A stretch of DNA of 32,792 bases, from NCBI GenBank assembly GCA_002305255.1, contig DBQN01000051.1, positions 25,834-58,625 of the forward strand, written 5' to 3'. The number at the start of each line of letters is the position of its first letter. The stretch's first letter is position 1. Shown in pieces: positions 13,993 through 21,973 of the stretch. The position numbers and the translations under genes were made by a program. This DNA is from Firmicutes bacterium UBA1393. GTDB taxonomy: Bacteria; Bacillota; DTU025. The notes beneath the pieces are model-generated. The model was not told the origin of the DNA, searched no databases, and saw nothing but the letters and a program-made list of their open reading frames with translations.

Positions 13993-14751
13993 TTGAACTA
14001 CCTCCCGAAGCCGTATCACACGAGAATCTGGAAGGCCATCTACGAGCACCGTCTGATTGAGCCGGGCGACAGAGTGCTAGTAGGACTATCCGGCGGCAAG
14101 GACAGCATGTTTGCGTGCTATGCCTTTAGGGCTATCAGAGCTTACTCCAAGATCCCGTTCGAACTAGGGGCCGCAACGATTGACATCGGTTTTGACACTC
14201 CGATGGATAGCGAGGCGCTTCAGGCGTTCTGTACCGGCCTGGGCGTACCATTTCACTACATCCCCACGAGGATAGCTGAGATAATCGCAAGCAAGAAGGA
14301 TAAGGTCAGCCCCTGTTCCGTCTGTGCGTACTTCCGCAGGGCCGCCCTGCACCGATTCGCCGCTCAGCAGGGCTTCAACAAGGTGTTGCTGGCTCACCAT
14401 CAGGATGATGCAATGGAGACGTTCCTGATGAACATCCTCTACACAGGGAAGATAGGTACGCTGCCATGGATCACCCGCCTTTCGCGCACGGGAGTGACCG
14501 TGATTCGACCGCTGATGTACCTGTCAGAGCATGATGTGTCGAGAGCTTCAAGGCGGCTTGCCCTTCCGGTGCAGCAGAGCCCTTGCCCGTACTCCCACGA
14601 TTCGTCACGGGCACGAACCAAGGAGCTTATCAAGGCATTGTGCCGCCACGACAAGATGGTGCGGGCCAACCTCATCAGTGCCATGTTCGAAGACGAGCAA
14701 ATGGAACTATGGCCTGCTTCTGGGCGTCATTACACACATAGGCCAAGTTGA
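13993..14751 (+). CDS. TtcA-like tRNA thiolation protein (PP-loop ATPase)
   Basis: The 252-residue protein has the PP-loop motif SGGKDS (S33 onward) that adenylates a tRNA base. A CxxC (PCSVC) and LLAHHQDDAMETFLMN match TtcA, the iron-sulphur protein that converts C32 to 2-thiocytidine. The second cysteine pair of classical TtcA is represented only by PCPYS, with one cysteine, as I recall for clostridial members. TTG 13993 is chosen because AGGTGA is 7 nt upstream and the earlier frame crosses a terminator. It sits after two serine tRNAs; tRNA-Ser(TGA) has C32, while tRNA-Ser(GCT) has U32. Another thiolase in the family remains possible. Confidence 0.8.
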   Translation: MNYLPKPYHTRIWKAIYEHRLIEPGDRVLVGLSGGKDSMFACYAFRAIRAYSKIPFELGAATIDIGFDTPMDSEALQAFCTGLGVPFHYIPTRIAEIIASKKDKVSPCSVCAYFRRAALHRFAAQQGFNKVLLAHHQDDAMETFLMNILYTGKIGTLPWITRLSRTGVTVIRPLMYLSEHDVSRASRRLALPVQQSPCPYSHDSSRARTKELIKALCRHDKMVRANLISAMFEDEQMELWPASGRHYTHRPS

Positions 14752-14777
14752 CACTGGTTTTCGAGAATGCCTATAAT
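14748..14777 (+). promoter_or_regulatory. consensus promoter for the LolA/RND operon
   Basis: Perfect TTGACA (14748-14753) and perfect TATAAT (14772-14777) with an 18-bp spacer. The -35 overlaps the stop codon of the preceding gene. This is the best promoter match I found in the window. Confidence 0.85.
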
Positions 14778-14818
14778 TGATTGCGATATGGGCGGAACTC
14801 TGATTGGGGGCAGTAACC

Positions 14819-15574
14819 GTGGGGGGTATTCTTCGCAAGTTCGATAGTCGGAGAGTAGTTTCAAGGCAGGCTGTGAAGTTCAGTCTTGCCTTGTGTTGTT
14901 CTCTCATCATGGTTATTGCCGGGTTTTCCCCGACAGGTGCTGCGCCAACGGGTGACGAGATCGCAGCCAAGGTTACGGACAAGCTGAAGGAGATTCAGAC
15001 TGTTCAGGCAGATATCGTAGCTGAGCTCAATGATGGCACGAGCAAGAACCCCGTTAAGATGACCATTCGGGTCACTGCCGACAGAGCGATGCAGGTCACA
15101 CGCATGGAGATCACGCAGCATCCGGTGTTCGAAGGGCAGATCATGATCCTCGACACGAAGAAAGACCAGGCCACGGTGTACATGCCAGTTACGGGGCAGG
15201 CCTTCCGCGGCAAGACCTCCAGTGTTGCGGCTCAGCTTGGCGTCGATCTGTCTATGATCGATCTCAATGCGTTGCTTTCCATGGATACAAAAACCCTCCT
15301 GAGCTGCAAGTACCTCCGGCAGGAAGTCGTGAACCGTCTGCCGTATCACGTTGTTGAAACCCGCCCGAAGGTCGGAGGAAGCGCGGCCACTGCAGGTGTC
15401 CAGCATGTGTGGGTTGACGCAGAAACCTACATTGTTTACCGGGTCGAAGTGTATGACAGCGCACAGAACAAGGTGGCCACGATCACGATGAACACATTCA
15501 AGACTAATGTGAAGATAGATGCCAACAAGATCAGGGAGCTGCCTCGCGGCACTAAGGTGACGGAGCTAAAGTAG
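14819..15574 (+). CDS. LolA-like secreted protein (outer-membrane lipoprotein-sorting family)
   Basis: About 251 residues from GTG 14819; TTG 14804 is an alternative, and the ribosome site (GGGGGCA) is weak, so the start is uncertain. A basic stretch is followed by a hydrophobic segment (FSLALCCSLIMVIAGF) and a likely signal peptidase I site after TGAA. The mature part has the LolA/COG2834 style: repeated amphipathic strands such as VKMTIRVTADRAMQVTRMEIT, MILDTKKDQATVYMPVTGQAF and VQHVWVDAETYIVYRVEVYD. LolA proteins carry lipoproteins or other lipids across the periplasm. It is first in an operon with an RND transporter and a putative outer-membrane protein, which supports an envelope lipid or export role. 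Confidence 0.7.
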   Translation: MGGILRKFDSRRVVSRQAVKFSLALCCSLIMVIAGFSPTGAAPTGDEIAAKVTDKLKEIQTVQADIVAELNDGTSKNPVKMTIRVTADRAMQVTRMEITQHPVFEGQIMILDTKKDQATVYMPVTGQAFRGKTSSVAAQLGVDLSMIDLNALLSMDTKTLLSCKYLRQEVVNRLPYHVVETRPKVGGSAATAGVQHVWVDAETYIVYRVEVYDSAQNKVATITMNTFKTNVKIDANKIRELPRGTKVTELK

Positions 15575-15604
15575 AGAGGTCCGGACTCGCAGGGGGGCAA
15601 TGTC

Positions 15605-18600
15605 TTGAATATCGCTGCACTATCCATTCGACGGCCGATCACAGTTATCATCCTGGCAGCGGCCTGCCTGATGTTCGGTTTCATCTCTATAGGTAGGGTC
15701 GGTCTTGACCTCCTGCCCGAGATTAGCCTTCCCATGGCTGCCATCATAACCATCTACCCGAACGCGGATCCCACAACTGTGGAGCAGACTGTGGCTATCC
15801 CAATAGAGCGCGCCCTGCGCTCTCTCCGCGGTATAAAGGACGTAACCTCGATGAGCGTGGAGAACATGGCCATAGCCCTCGCCGAGTTCAACTGGGGCAC
15901 CAACCTCGAAAGCGCACAGCAGCAGATCCGCACCAACCTCGACGCAATAGAGTATAGCCTGCCAGAAGGCGTTCAGCGCCCCATTGTGAGCCTCATTGAC
16001 CTGTCTCAGTTGCCTGTGCTGACGCTTACCGTGGGCGTGCCGGGCGACATCACCGATGTAACCCAGGTGGTGCGAGACGTGGTCAGGCCTGCGATCGAGC
16101 GCGTTGAAGGTGTTGCCGGTGTGTCTGTCAGCGGCGCCGCCGAGCGCATCATCAGTGTCGCTTACGACCACCAGAAGCTTACCGAGGCGTCGTTGAGCCC
16201 TCTGATCCTGCAGCAGCTCATCGCCATGCAGAACCTATCGGTGCCCGCAGGTGTAGTGCTCGATGGCGATGTCAGGTACCAGACCAGGGTCGGAACCGGA
16301 TATGAATCGGCTGACGATATCGCTGGGCTTACCATCGGTCTGAAGAAGCGCGACGACTCGGCTCCGAGCGGAGGCTTGTTCGGACTGTCGCTGCTCATGC
16401 CGCAGTTCCTCACTGTCGGCGATGTTGCTGACGTTCAGGAGACGGCGGCCACCCCCGACGGCTTCTCCCGCGTGAACGGCAAGCCTGCCGTGATGCTCAT
16501 GGTCCGCAAACAGAGCGGACAGAACACGGTGACCGCAGCCCGAAGGGTAAGGGCCGCCCTCAACAAGCTAGTCGCGGAGAACCCTGAGATTGAGATAGCC
16601 TACGTGTTCGATCAATCAGATGTGATCAACACATCCCTCAGCAGCCTAGCGATCAACATCATCCAGGGCGGCGTGCTGGCAGTGGTCGTACTCTGGTTGT
16701 TCCTGCGGAATGTGCGCAGCACGCTCGTGATAGCCGTGTCCATTCCGCTGTCGATCGTGTTCACCTTCGTGATGATGCACGCGTCTGACCTCAACCTCAA
16801 CCTGCTCACTCTGGGAGGCCTCGCGTTGGGTGTCGGAATGCTAGTCGATGCATCTATTGTCGTGCTCGAGAGCATATTCCGTCGGCGGGAGCTTGGCGAC
16901 GGCCCCGTGGAGGCCGCCATCACCGGTGTGAAAGAAGTGGGCATGGCGATTGTCGCCACGACCATCACCACGATAGTGGTATTCGTTCCCATTGTGTTCC
17001 TCGAGAGCCTTATCGGCGAGATCTTCAAGGAACTTGCGCTCACGGTGATCTACTCGCTCACCGCGTCGCTCGTCGTGGCGTTTACGGTTGTGCCGCTTCT
17101 GTCGGTGTACATGGTACGCATCAACAAACGTCCCGGGGCCGGTGGGGTATCGACAGGGCGGCCGGGGAGATCTCGTCGGTTCGACCTTGGAGGAATCTAC
17201 GAACGCATGTTGGCGGCGAGTATGAAGCATCGCACCGTCATACTGTCTGCGTGTGCACTGGCGTTCGTCGCCGCCGCGTTCGTCGCGCCGACGTTGGGAG
17301 TGGAGTTGTTCCCCTCAATGGACATGGGGCGCATTGATATCCAGGCGTTTCTTCCGCCCGGCACTTCCGTCGAACGTACTGATGCCATGGCGACTGCCAT
17401 TGAACAGGCGCTTATGGAGATACCGGGCGTAGACGTAGTCACGACAGAGGTCGGCTCCACCGGCAGTGATGACTACATGTCAGTTCTCGGTGGTTCCTCG
17501 GCCAATGCTGCCAAGTTCAGCCTTGGCCTGGTCAGAGAGGGCCGCGACGCGAGGAACGTCGATGATGTTGTATCAGACACCAGAACCGCTCTCGCCCGTG
17601 TTCTTGCCGACTACGAGGGGGCGGAGTTCAAGACTGATGCCTCCGGCTGGGGAAGCTTCGGCTCCACGACATCCTCGATAATGGGCGGCGCAGTGACTAT
17701 CGAGATTCGCGGTGAAGACAGCGAGGGGATATTCCAGCACGCGAGGGACGTAGCCGAAAGGCTCAGGCAAGTGCCGGGGTTCGTTGAGGTCATGTCTGAC
17801 GCACAGGACGCCCAACCCCTGATGTTGCTGGAAGTCAACCGAACCAGGGCACTGATGGGTGGCCTTACAGTAGGCCAGGTCGGGTTGGGCGTGCGCACGA
17901 GCATGCTAGGCACCACGGCCACTTATGTTGAGCGAGACGGCGACCTCATACCGGTAGTGGTCAAACCCAAGTCCGATGGCCCCATGACCCTCGACCAGCT
18001 GCTCGAGATGCCGATCAGCGCTTCGGCCGCGAGTGCGTCGGGCAGCATGACGAGCGCTGCCAGCCAGATGGGCTCGAACGCCGCGGCTGCGGCACGCTCG
18101 CTTGAGAGCAGTCCGTCTCTGCTGACGCCACCGACTGAGGTTCTGGTTGGACGAGTGGCTACACCGGTCATAGTCGATGGGCCCGTTACTCTCACAAGGC
18201 GAAACGGAATCGCATACACGCTGGTTAAGGTGGGCTATGAGGGCATGAGACTTGCGCGAGCCTCTGAGCTGGCCCTCGAAGTGGCCTCAGAGATCGAGCC
18301 GCCCGAGGGCGTTGTAGTTGCGCTTGGCGGTGTCAATAGAGTGCTGGGCGATGCCGTCGATGACCTGGCGTTTGTGGGTATCCTCGCCGTTGTGCTGGTG
18401 TACATGGTTATGGCCATTCAGTACGAGTCGCTGCTCTACCCGTTCATAGTGATGTTTACCATGCCTCTTGCTTTGATAGGAGCTATCGGCGTTCTGACCA
18501 TGTTCGGGGAGAGCCTGGGCGTGATGGCCATCATCGGCCTGATCGTGCTCGCAGGTGTGGTCGTGGATAACGGCATCGTGATGGTTGACTTCATCAGCCA

Positions 18601-18880
18601 GCTAAAGGCCGCGGGCATGGCCTCATCAGAAGCGGTGCGTGAGGCGAGCCGCGTGAGGCTGCGCCCGATCTTGATGACTGCTCTCACCACCATTCTGGGG
18701 CTGCTGCCCACAGCAATAGGCATGGGCGGAAGGGGAAGCGAAATGCAGAGGCCTCTTGCCCTCACCGTCATCGGCGGCCTCATGGTGGCGACGTTTCTGA
18801 CGCTGTTTGTCATTCCAATGCTGTATGAACTGATCGATAACGCGCTCTTGAAGCGCAGGGACAGGGGGTACGTGAAATGA
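15605..18880 (+). CDS. RND-family transporter (AcrB/HAE-1-like)
   Basis: The 1091-residue protein has the duplicated RND layout: one membrane helix near residues 11-30, a large periplasmic loop, five helices ending near residue 510, then the same plan in the second half. Family motifs include DLLPEISLPMAAIITIYPNADPTTVEQ near the N-terminus and D415 in LGVGMLVDASIVVLES, at the proton-relay position; the neighbouring acidic residue of AcrB is Ala here. The second-half relay segment reads VVVDNGIVMVDF, with Asn where AcrB has Lys. A Ser/Ala-rich insert lies near residues 805-845. TTG 15605 has AGGGGGG 7 nt upstream. No membrane fusion protein is encoded nearby. Substrate unknown. Confidence 0.92.
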   Translation: MNIAALSIRRPITVIILAAACLMFGFISIGRVGLDLLPEISLPMAAIITIYPNADPTTVEQTVAIPIERALRSLRGIKDVTSMSVENMAIALAEFNWGTNLESAQQQIRTNLDAIEYSLPEGVQRPIVSLIDLSQLPVLTLTVGVPGDITDVTQVVRDVVRPAIERVEGVAGVSVSGAAERIISVAYDHQKLTEASLSPLILQQLIAMQNLSVPAGVVLDGDVRYQTRVGTGYESADDIAGLTIGLKKRDDSAPSGGLFGLSLLMPQFLTVGDVADVQETAATPDGFSRVNGKPAVMLMVRKQSGQNTVTAARRVRAALNKLVAENPEIEIAYVFDQSDVINTSLSSLAINIIQGGVLAVVVLWLFLRNVRSTLVIAVSIPLSIVFTFVMMHASDLNLNLLTLGGLALGVGMLVDASIVVLESIFRRRELGDGPVEAAITGVKEVGMAIVATTITTIVVFVPIVFLESLIGEIFKELALTVIYSLTASLVVAFTVVPLLSVYMVRINKRPGAGGVSTGRPGRSRRFDLGGIYERMLAASMKHRTVILSACALAFVAAAFVAPTLGVELFPSMDMGRIDIQAFLPPGTSVERTDAMATAIEQALMEIPGVDVVTTEVGSTGSDDYMSVLGGSSANAAKFSLGLVREGRDARNVDDVVSDTRTALARVLADYEGAEFKTDASGWGSFGSTTSSIMGGAVTIEIRGEDSEGIFQHARDVAERLRQVPGFVEVMSDAQDAQPLMLLEVNRTRALMGGLTVGQVGLGVRTSMLGTTATYVERDGDLIPVVVKPKSDGPMTLDQLLEMPISASAASASGSMTSAASQMGSNAAAAARSLESSPSLLTPPTEVLVGRVATPVIVDGPVTLTRRNGIAYTLVKVGYEGMRLARASELALEVASEIEPPEGVVVALGGVNRVLGDAVDDLAFVGILAVVLVYMVMAIQYESLLYPFIVMFTMPLALIGAIGVLTMFGESLGVMAIIGLIVLAGVVVDNGIVMVDFISQLKAAGMASSEAVREASRVRLRPILMTALTTILGLLPTAIGMGGRGSEMQRPLALTVIGGLMVATFLTLFVIPMLYELIDNALLKRRDRGYVK

Positions 18881-19929
18881 AGCACGGCAGACTGCAGGTG
18901 CTCTCTATGGTCTTGGCCCTGGCCTTCGCGGTCTCCGGAGCTCAGGCCGCGGCATCAGGGATCACTATTGTGGAGGGCTCACCGGTGTTCTTCGGCGGTG
19001 CGACCTTTGCCAAGAACGGCCCGGATCTCAACGTCGAACTCGACTGGGTTGGTTTGGCAGCCGACCTCGGCTGGGGAGGTGCCACTCTCCGGTTAGGCGC
19101 TGCCGTTCACCCTGGCATGATAGCTCAGAACGACGGGGCCGCCGCGTTCACCCTCGGGCTTGGTGTCGAGGGTGCCAGGATCTTCAGCGTCCTGGCGGCA
19201 GCGCAAGGCTCGGTGATAGGATTTATGCAGAATACCGGAGAGGGCTCTGTGTACGCTGTCGCTGGCACTGCCACCGGTGCCACCGGAAGAATCGGGCTGT
19301 CCACAAACTTCGGGTTTGTTCCCGAAGGGTTCCATGTGGCTCCGGCTAGGATGATCGGCCAAGACTACTGGCCTGATGAGCCTGGACGTAATATGGCCGG
19401 AAAGGGATGGGTAGACCTGACGGCTGCCCTACAGTCATACAGAGCCAGAACCGATCAGATCAACCTCCGTTACACACGCGAGACTGAGGCCGAGAACTGG
19501 CGGGGTGATATCGCGTATATCGGCAAGTACAGGCCGGAGGGCATAGGCCTTACGCTGGATCTCAGCACCGGGTTGGCCTTTGGCAACCAGGCCTTCGCAC
19601 TCGTCAGCAAGCTGGGCTTGCGTGCCGATGTCACCGATACGTCGGGGGCAGAGGTAAGGGTCGTCGGGCAGAGCGGCGATGGCGCCGGGCATGCGTGGAT
19701 TTCTGGTTCAGGCTGGCTGGAGCTGGGCGGGAAAGCGGCCATAGCGCTTACCGTGTCGGCGCCCATACTGGCTGTTGAGGAGTACGGTGGACCCGAGTTG
19801 TTCAGACCGATCGATGCTGCCGCCGTGGTACTCAGTGTCGATTTCCATGAGGGTGTCATCTCCAGGATCTCCGGAAGGTACGACTTGAGGGCGCAGGTAT
19901 TTGGCCTGGAGCTCTCAGCCGGCTTCTAG
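18877..19929 (+). CDS. putative outer-membrane beta-barrel protein
   Basis: I do not recognise a named family. The 350-residue protein starts at ATG 18877, overlapping the RND stop by 4 bp (ATGA), so it is translationally coupled to the pump. It has a clear signal peptide (MKHGRLQVLSMVLALAFA, likely cleaved after AQA near residue 25). The rest is rich in glycine and alternating hydrophobic segments, such as LNVELDWVGLAADLGW and IGLTLDLSTGLAF. It ends in RAQVFGLELSAGF, with a C-terminal Phe and hydrophobic residues at -2, -4, -6 and -8, the classical signature of outer-membrane beta barrels. An exported channel or an accessory to the RND pump is inferred. Confidence 0.6.
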   Translation: MKHGRLQVLSMVLALAFAVSGAQAAASGITIVEGSPVFFGGATFAKNGPDLNVELDWVGLAADLGWGGATLRLGAAVHPGMIAQNDGAAAFTLGLGVEGARIFSVLAAAQGSVIGFMQNTGEGSVYAVAGTATGATGRIGLSTNFGFVPEGFHVAPARMIGQDYWPDEPGRNMAGKGWVDLTAALQSYRARTDQINLRYTRETEAENWRGDIAYIGKYRPEGIGLTLDLSTGLAFGNQAFALVSKLGLRADVTDTSGAEVRVVGQSGDGAGHAWISGSGWLELGGKAAIALTVSAPILAVEEYGGPELFRPIDAAAVVLSVDFHEGVISRISGRYDLRAQVFGLELSAGF

Positions 19930-19958
19930 TCTGTGCACAACTGCAAGATTGGGGCAGT

Positions 19959-19982
19959 GGCGGCCCTCGCATGAGGGCCGCC
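19959..19982 (+). terminator. hairpin after the putative OMP gene
   Basis: A perfect 10-bp stem, GGCGGCCCTC with loop GCAT and GAGGGCCGCC. Only a weak T-containing tract follows, so termination may be partial and the MATE gene may be reached by read-through. Confidence 0.5.
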
Positions 19983-20017
19983 GCTGATTGATATTGTATC
20001 GCAGAAAGAGGATGGCA

Positions 20018-21430
20018 ATGGGACGAGCGGATAGCAGTGGGCCCGGGGCCACGGCCAGCGTGGTGCCGACCGACGCGGACGTCGACAACATGATGCGTGA
20101 CGGCAGGGCTACGCGCAGGGCTGTGCTTGGGCTGGCCGTGCCGGTGATCGTCGATCAGGTATTGCAGACAATCACGCAGATGGCCGACATGATCATGGTT
20201 GGGCGCCTGGGGGCAGAAGCTGTGGCCGCAGTGGGGTTGTCGACTCAGCCCTTCAACATCGCTCAGGGTGTGTTCATGGGCATCGGCGTAGGGGCGACAG
20301 CGCTGGTTGCCAGGTTCATAGGCGCACAGGATCGTGCCAGGGCCAACCGCATCGCCACGCAGGCGTTGTTCATGTCGATGGCCGTAGCTGCCGTGATGGC
20401 GGCCATCGGCTACGTCAAAGCTCCAGCTCTGGTAAGGTTCATGGGCGCAGCGCCGGAGGTAGTCCCCGGGGGCATAGCTTACATGCGCATTCTCATGCCA
20501 GGCCTCTTCATGCTTGTCATCAACATGGTCTTGTCGGCGGCACTCAGAGGTGCCGGCGACACGAGGTTCCCCATGAAGGTGAACGCGGCCCTCAACGTTG
20601 CCAACATCATAGGCAACTACATTCTCATATACGGCAACTTCGGTGCGCCCGCCATGGGAGTGGCCGGCGCAGCGCTGGCCACAACCTTGTCGAGGGTCTT
20701 GGGCACCGTCATGCTTATCTGGCACGTCAGGTCGGGGCACGGATCCATCTGCATTGATGGCCTTCGTGGCTTCAGGTTCGATTTCGATCTGATCAAGCGC
20801 ATCCTCAACGTGGGCATCGCCGCCTCGGCAGAGCGAGTCAGCCTCACCCTCGGTCTGGCTTTCTACGTCCGTATCGTGGCTGCCCTCGGCACGATTCAGT
20901 ATGCTGCCCACGCCGTTGCCCTCAATGCAGAGGCAATCTCATACATGCCGGCGTTTGCGTTTGCCGTGTCGGCAACGACCATGGTCGGTCAGGCCCTTGG
21001 GGCCGACAGGCCCGATTTCGCAGAGAGGGCGGCCTGGGAGTGTTGGCGGCTATCAACATGGATGCTCTCCATAGGAGGCGCGCTGCTGCTGGTATTCCCG
21101 CAGATGCTGATGAAGTTGTATGTTGATGACCCCCAGATAGTCCAGTTGGGCGCCGAGGTCCTCAGGATCATGGCCTTTGTGCAGGTGCCCATGGGGACTG
21201 CCTTCGTGATGATGGGCGCCCTGAGAGGAGCGGGCGACACCAGATCGGTGTTGTTTACCGCCATGTTCAGCGTATGGGTTATCAGGCTCGGCCTTGCCTG
21301 GTTGTTCGTGAACGTGTTTGGATGGGGTCTGCCCGGAGCGTGGTACGCGATGGGCATAGACTGGCTTGTGAGGATGAGCATAGCGACTGTGACGTTCCGT
21401 CGGGGACGTTGGAGATACATGTCGGTGTAG
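20018..21430 (+). CDS. MATE-family multidrug/solute antiporter
   Basis: The 470-residue protein belongs to the MATE family of sodium- or proton-coupled exporters. Visible family segments are LAVPVIVDQVLQTITQMADMIMVGRLG in the first helices, the repeated ALRGAGDTR signature in both halves, and about 12 hydrophobic helices. ATG 20018 is preceded by AAAGAGG 6 nt upstream; ATG 20012 is also in frame but sits too close to it. About 35 polar residues precede the first helix. It follows the RND/OMP genes by 88 nt past a hairpin, so this region as a whole looks devoted to export. Substrate unknown. Confidence 0.93.
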   Translation: MGRADSSGPGATASVVPTDADVDNMMRDGRATRRAVLGLAVPVIVDQVLQTITQMADMIMVGRLGAEAVAAVGLSTQPFNIAQGVFMGIGVGATALVARFIGAQDRARANRIATQALFMSMAVAAVMAAIGYVKAPALVRFMGAAPEVVPGGIAYMRILMPGLFMLVINMVLSAALRGAGDTRFPMKVNAALNVANIIGNYILIYGNFGAPAMGVAGAALATTLSRVLGTVMLIWHVRSGHGSICIDGLRGFRFDFDLIKRILNVGIAASAERVSLTLGLAFYVRIVAALGTIQYAAHAVALNAEAISYMPAFAFAVSATTMVGQALGADRPDFAERAAWECWRLSTWMLSIGGALLLVFPQMLMKLYVDDPQIVQLGAEVLRIMAFVQVPMGTAFVMMGALRGAGDTRSVLFTAMFSVWVIRLGLAWLFVNVFGWGLPGAWYAMGIDWLVRMSIATVTFRRGRWRYMSV

Positions 21431-21520
21431 GGGTCGGCGCAATAATAAGCGCAGGCCAAAGGAAAGCACCGCAGGGCATCTAGCGAGCATAAAGCATCGC
21501 CAACAGCGTCAGTACGCACA

Positions 21521-21548
21521 GAAGCAGCGGCATGACAGCCCCTGCTTC
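21521..21548. terminator. hairpin between the MATE gene and the tRNA-Arg genes
   Basis: GAAGCAG (21521-21527) pairs with CTGCTTC (21542-21548), and GGC/GCC can extend it inside. It lies between convergent transcripts and could act on either strand; T-tracts are weak on both sides. Confidence 0.4.
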
Positions 21549-21564
21549 ATCCTTACATATTCAA

Positions 21565-21640
21565 TGGTGGCCCTGGCAGGAATCGAACCTGCGGCCAATG
21601 GTTTAGGAAACCACTGCTCTATCCCCTGAGCTACAGGGCC
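21565..21640 (-). tRNA. tRNA-Arg (anticodon CCT)
   Basis: On the minus strand the acceptor GGCCCTG pairs with CAGGGCC, with discriminator A and an encoded CCA. The anticodon loop TTCCTAA gives CCT for codon AGG. It lies 7 nt after tRNA-Arg(ACG) and shares its promoter. Confidence 0.96.
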
Positions 21641-21647
21641 GAAAAGG

Positions 21648-21723
21648 TGGCGCGCCCGGCTGGATTCGAACCAGCGGCCTGCGGATTCGTAGTCCGTCAC
21701 TCTATCCACTGAGCTACGGGCGC
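21648..21723 (-). tRNA. tRNA-Arg (anticodon ACG)
   Basis: On the minus strand the acceptor GCGCCCG pairs with CGGGCGC, with discriminator G and an encoded CCA. The anticodon loop CTACGAA gives ACG, whose A34 is normally converted to inosine by TadA so that it reads CGU, CGC and CGA. The tadA gene is present at 28230-28700. Confidence 0.96.
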
Positions 21724-21734
21724 ATTGCTCAGTT

Positions 21735-21763
21735 ATTGTAGCATGCACGTATGGTCAAGTCAA
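21735..21763 (-). promoter_or_regulatory. promoter for the tRNA-Arg pair
   Basis: Read on the minus strand, TTGACT (21763-21758) and TACAAT (21740-21735) are 17 bp apart. The start would be near 21728, just ahead of tRNA-Arg(ACG). Confidence 0.75.
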
Positions 21764-21857
21764 CGCCTAATGGCGCCCGAATCAAGGCAAGTCGAGGCCG
21801 CAGACCGAGCTCCGCTTCGCCAGCGCAGCCGCCGACGGCGAGGGGTAGGGTGGGAGG

Positions 21858-21935
21858 GTGACTTACTGCGTCGGGAGGGAATGCCCCAGCGACGGCGAAC
21901 AGGTCACACTAACCAAGTGTCCGGCCGCAAGGCCG
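21858..21935 (+). other. structured leader upstream of the phosphoglucomutase gene, family not recognised
   Basis: GTGAC (21858-21862) can pair with GTCAC (21903-21907), enclosing CGTCG (21869-21873) with CGACG (21890-21894). ACACT (21906-21910) can pair with AGTGT (21916-21920). The two outer pairings share bases 21906-21907 and so partly compete. A perfect CGGCC-GCAA-GGCCG stem with a GNRA tetraloop follows at 21922-21935. I cannot match it to a known riboswitch class, and no clear plus-strand promoter is seen. Confidence 0.35.
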
Positions 21936-21973
21936 CAGGGCAGCAGCATCACAGGCCCAGAGGGGGAGATGGA

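Noticed and set aside
21858..21935. Cyclic-di-GMP (GEMM) riboswitch upstream of phosphoglucomutase
   Set aside because: The GCCGCAAGGCC segment recalls part of the GEMM motif, but the conserved core and the closing helices do not match.
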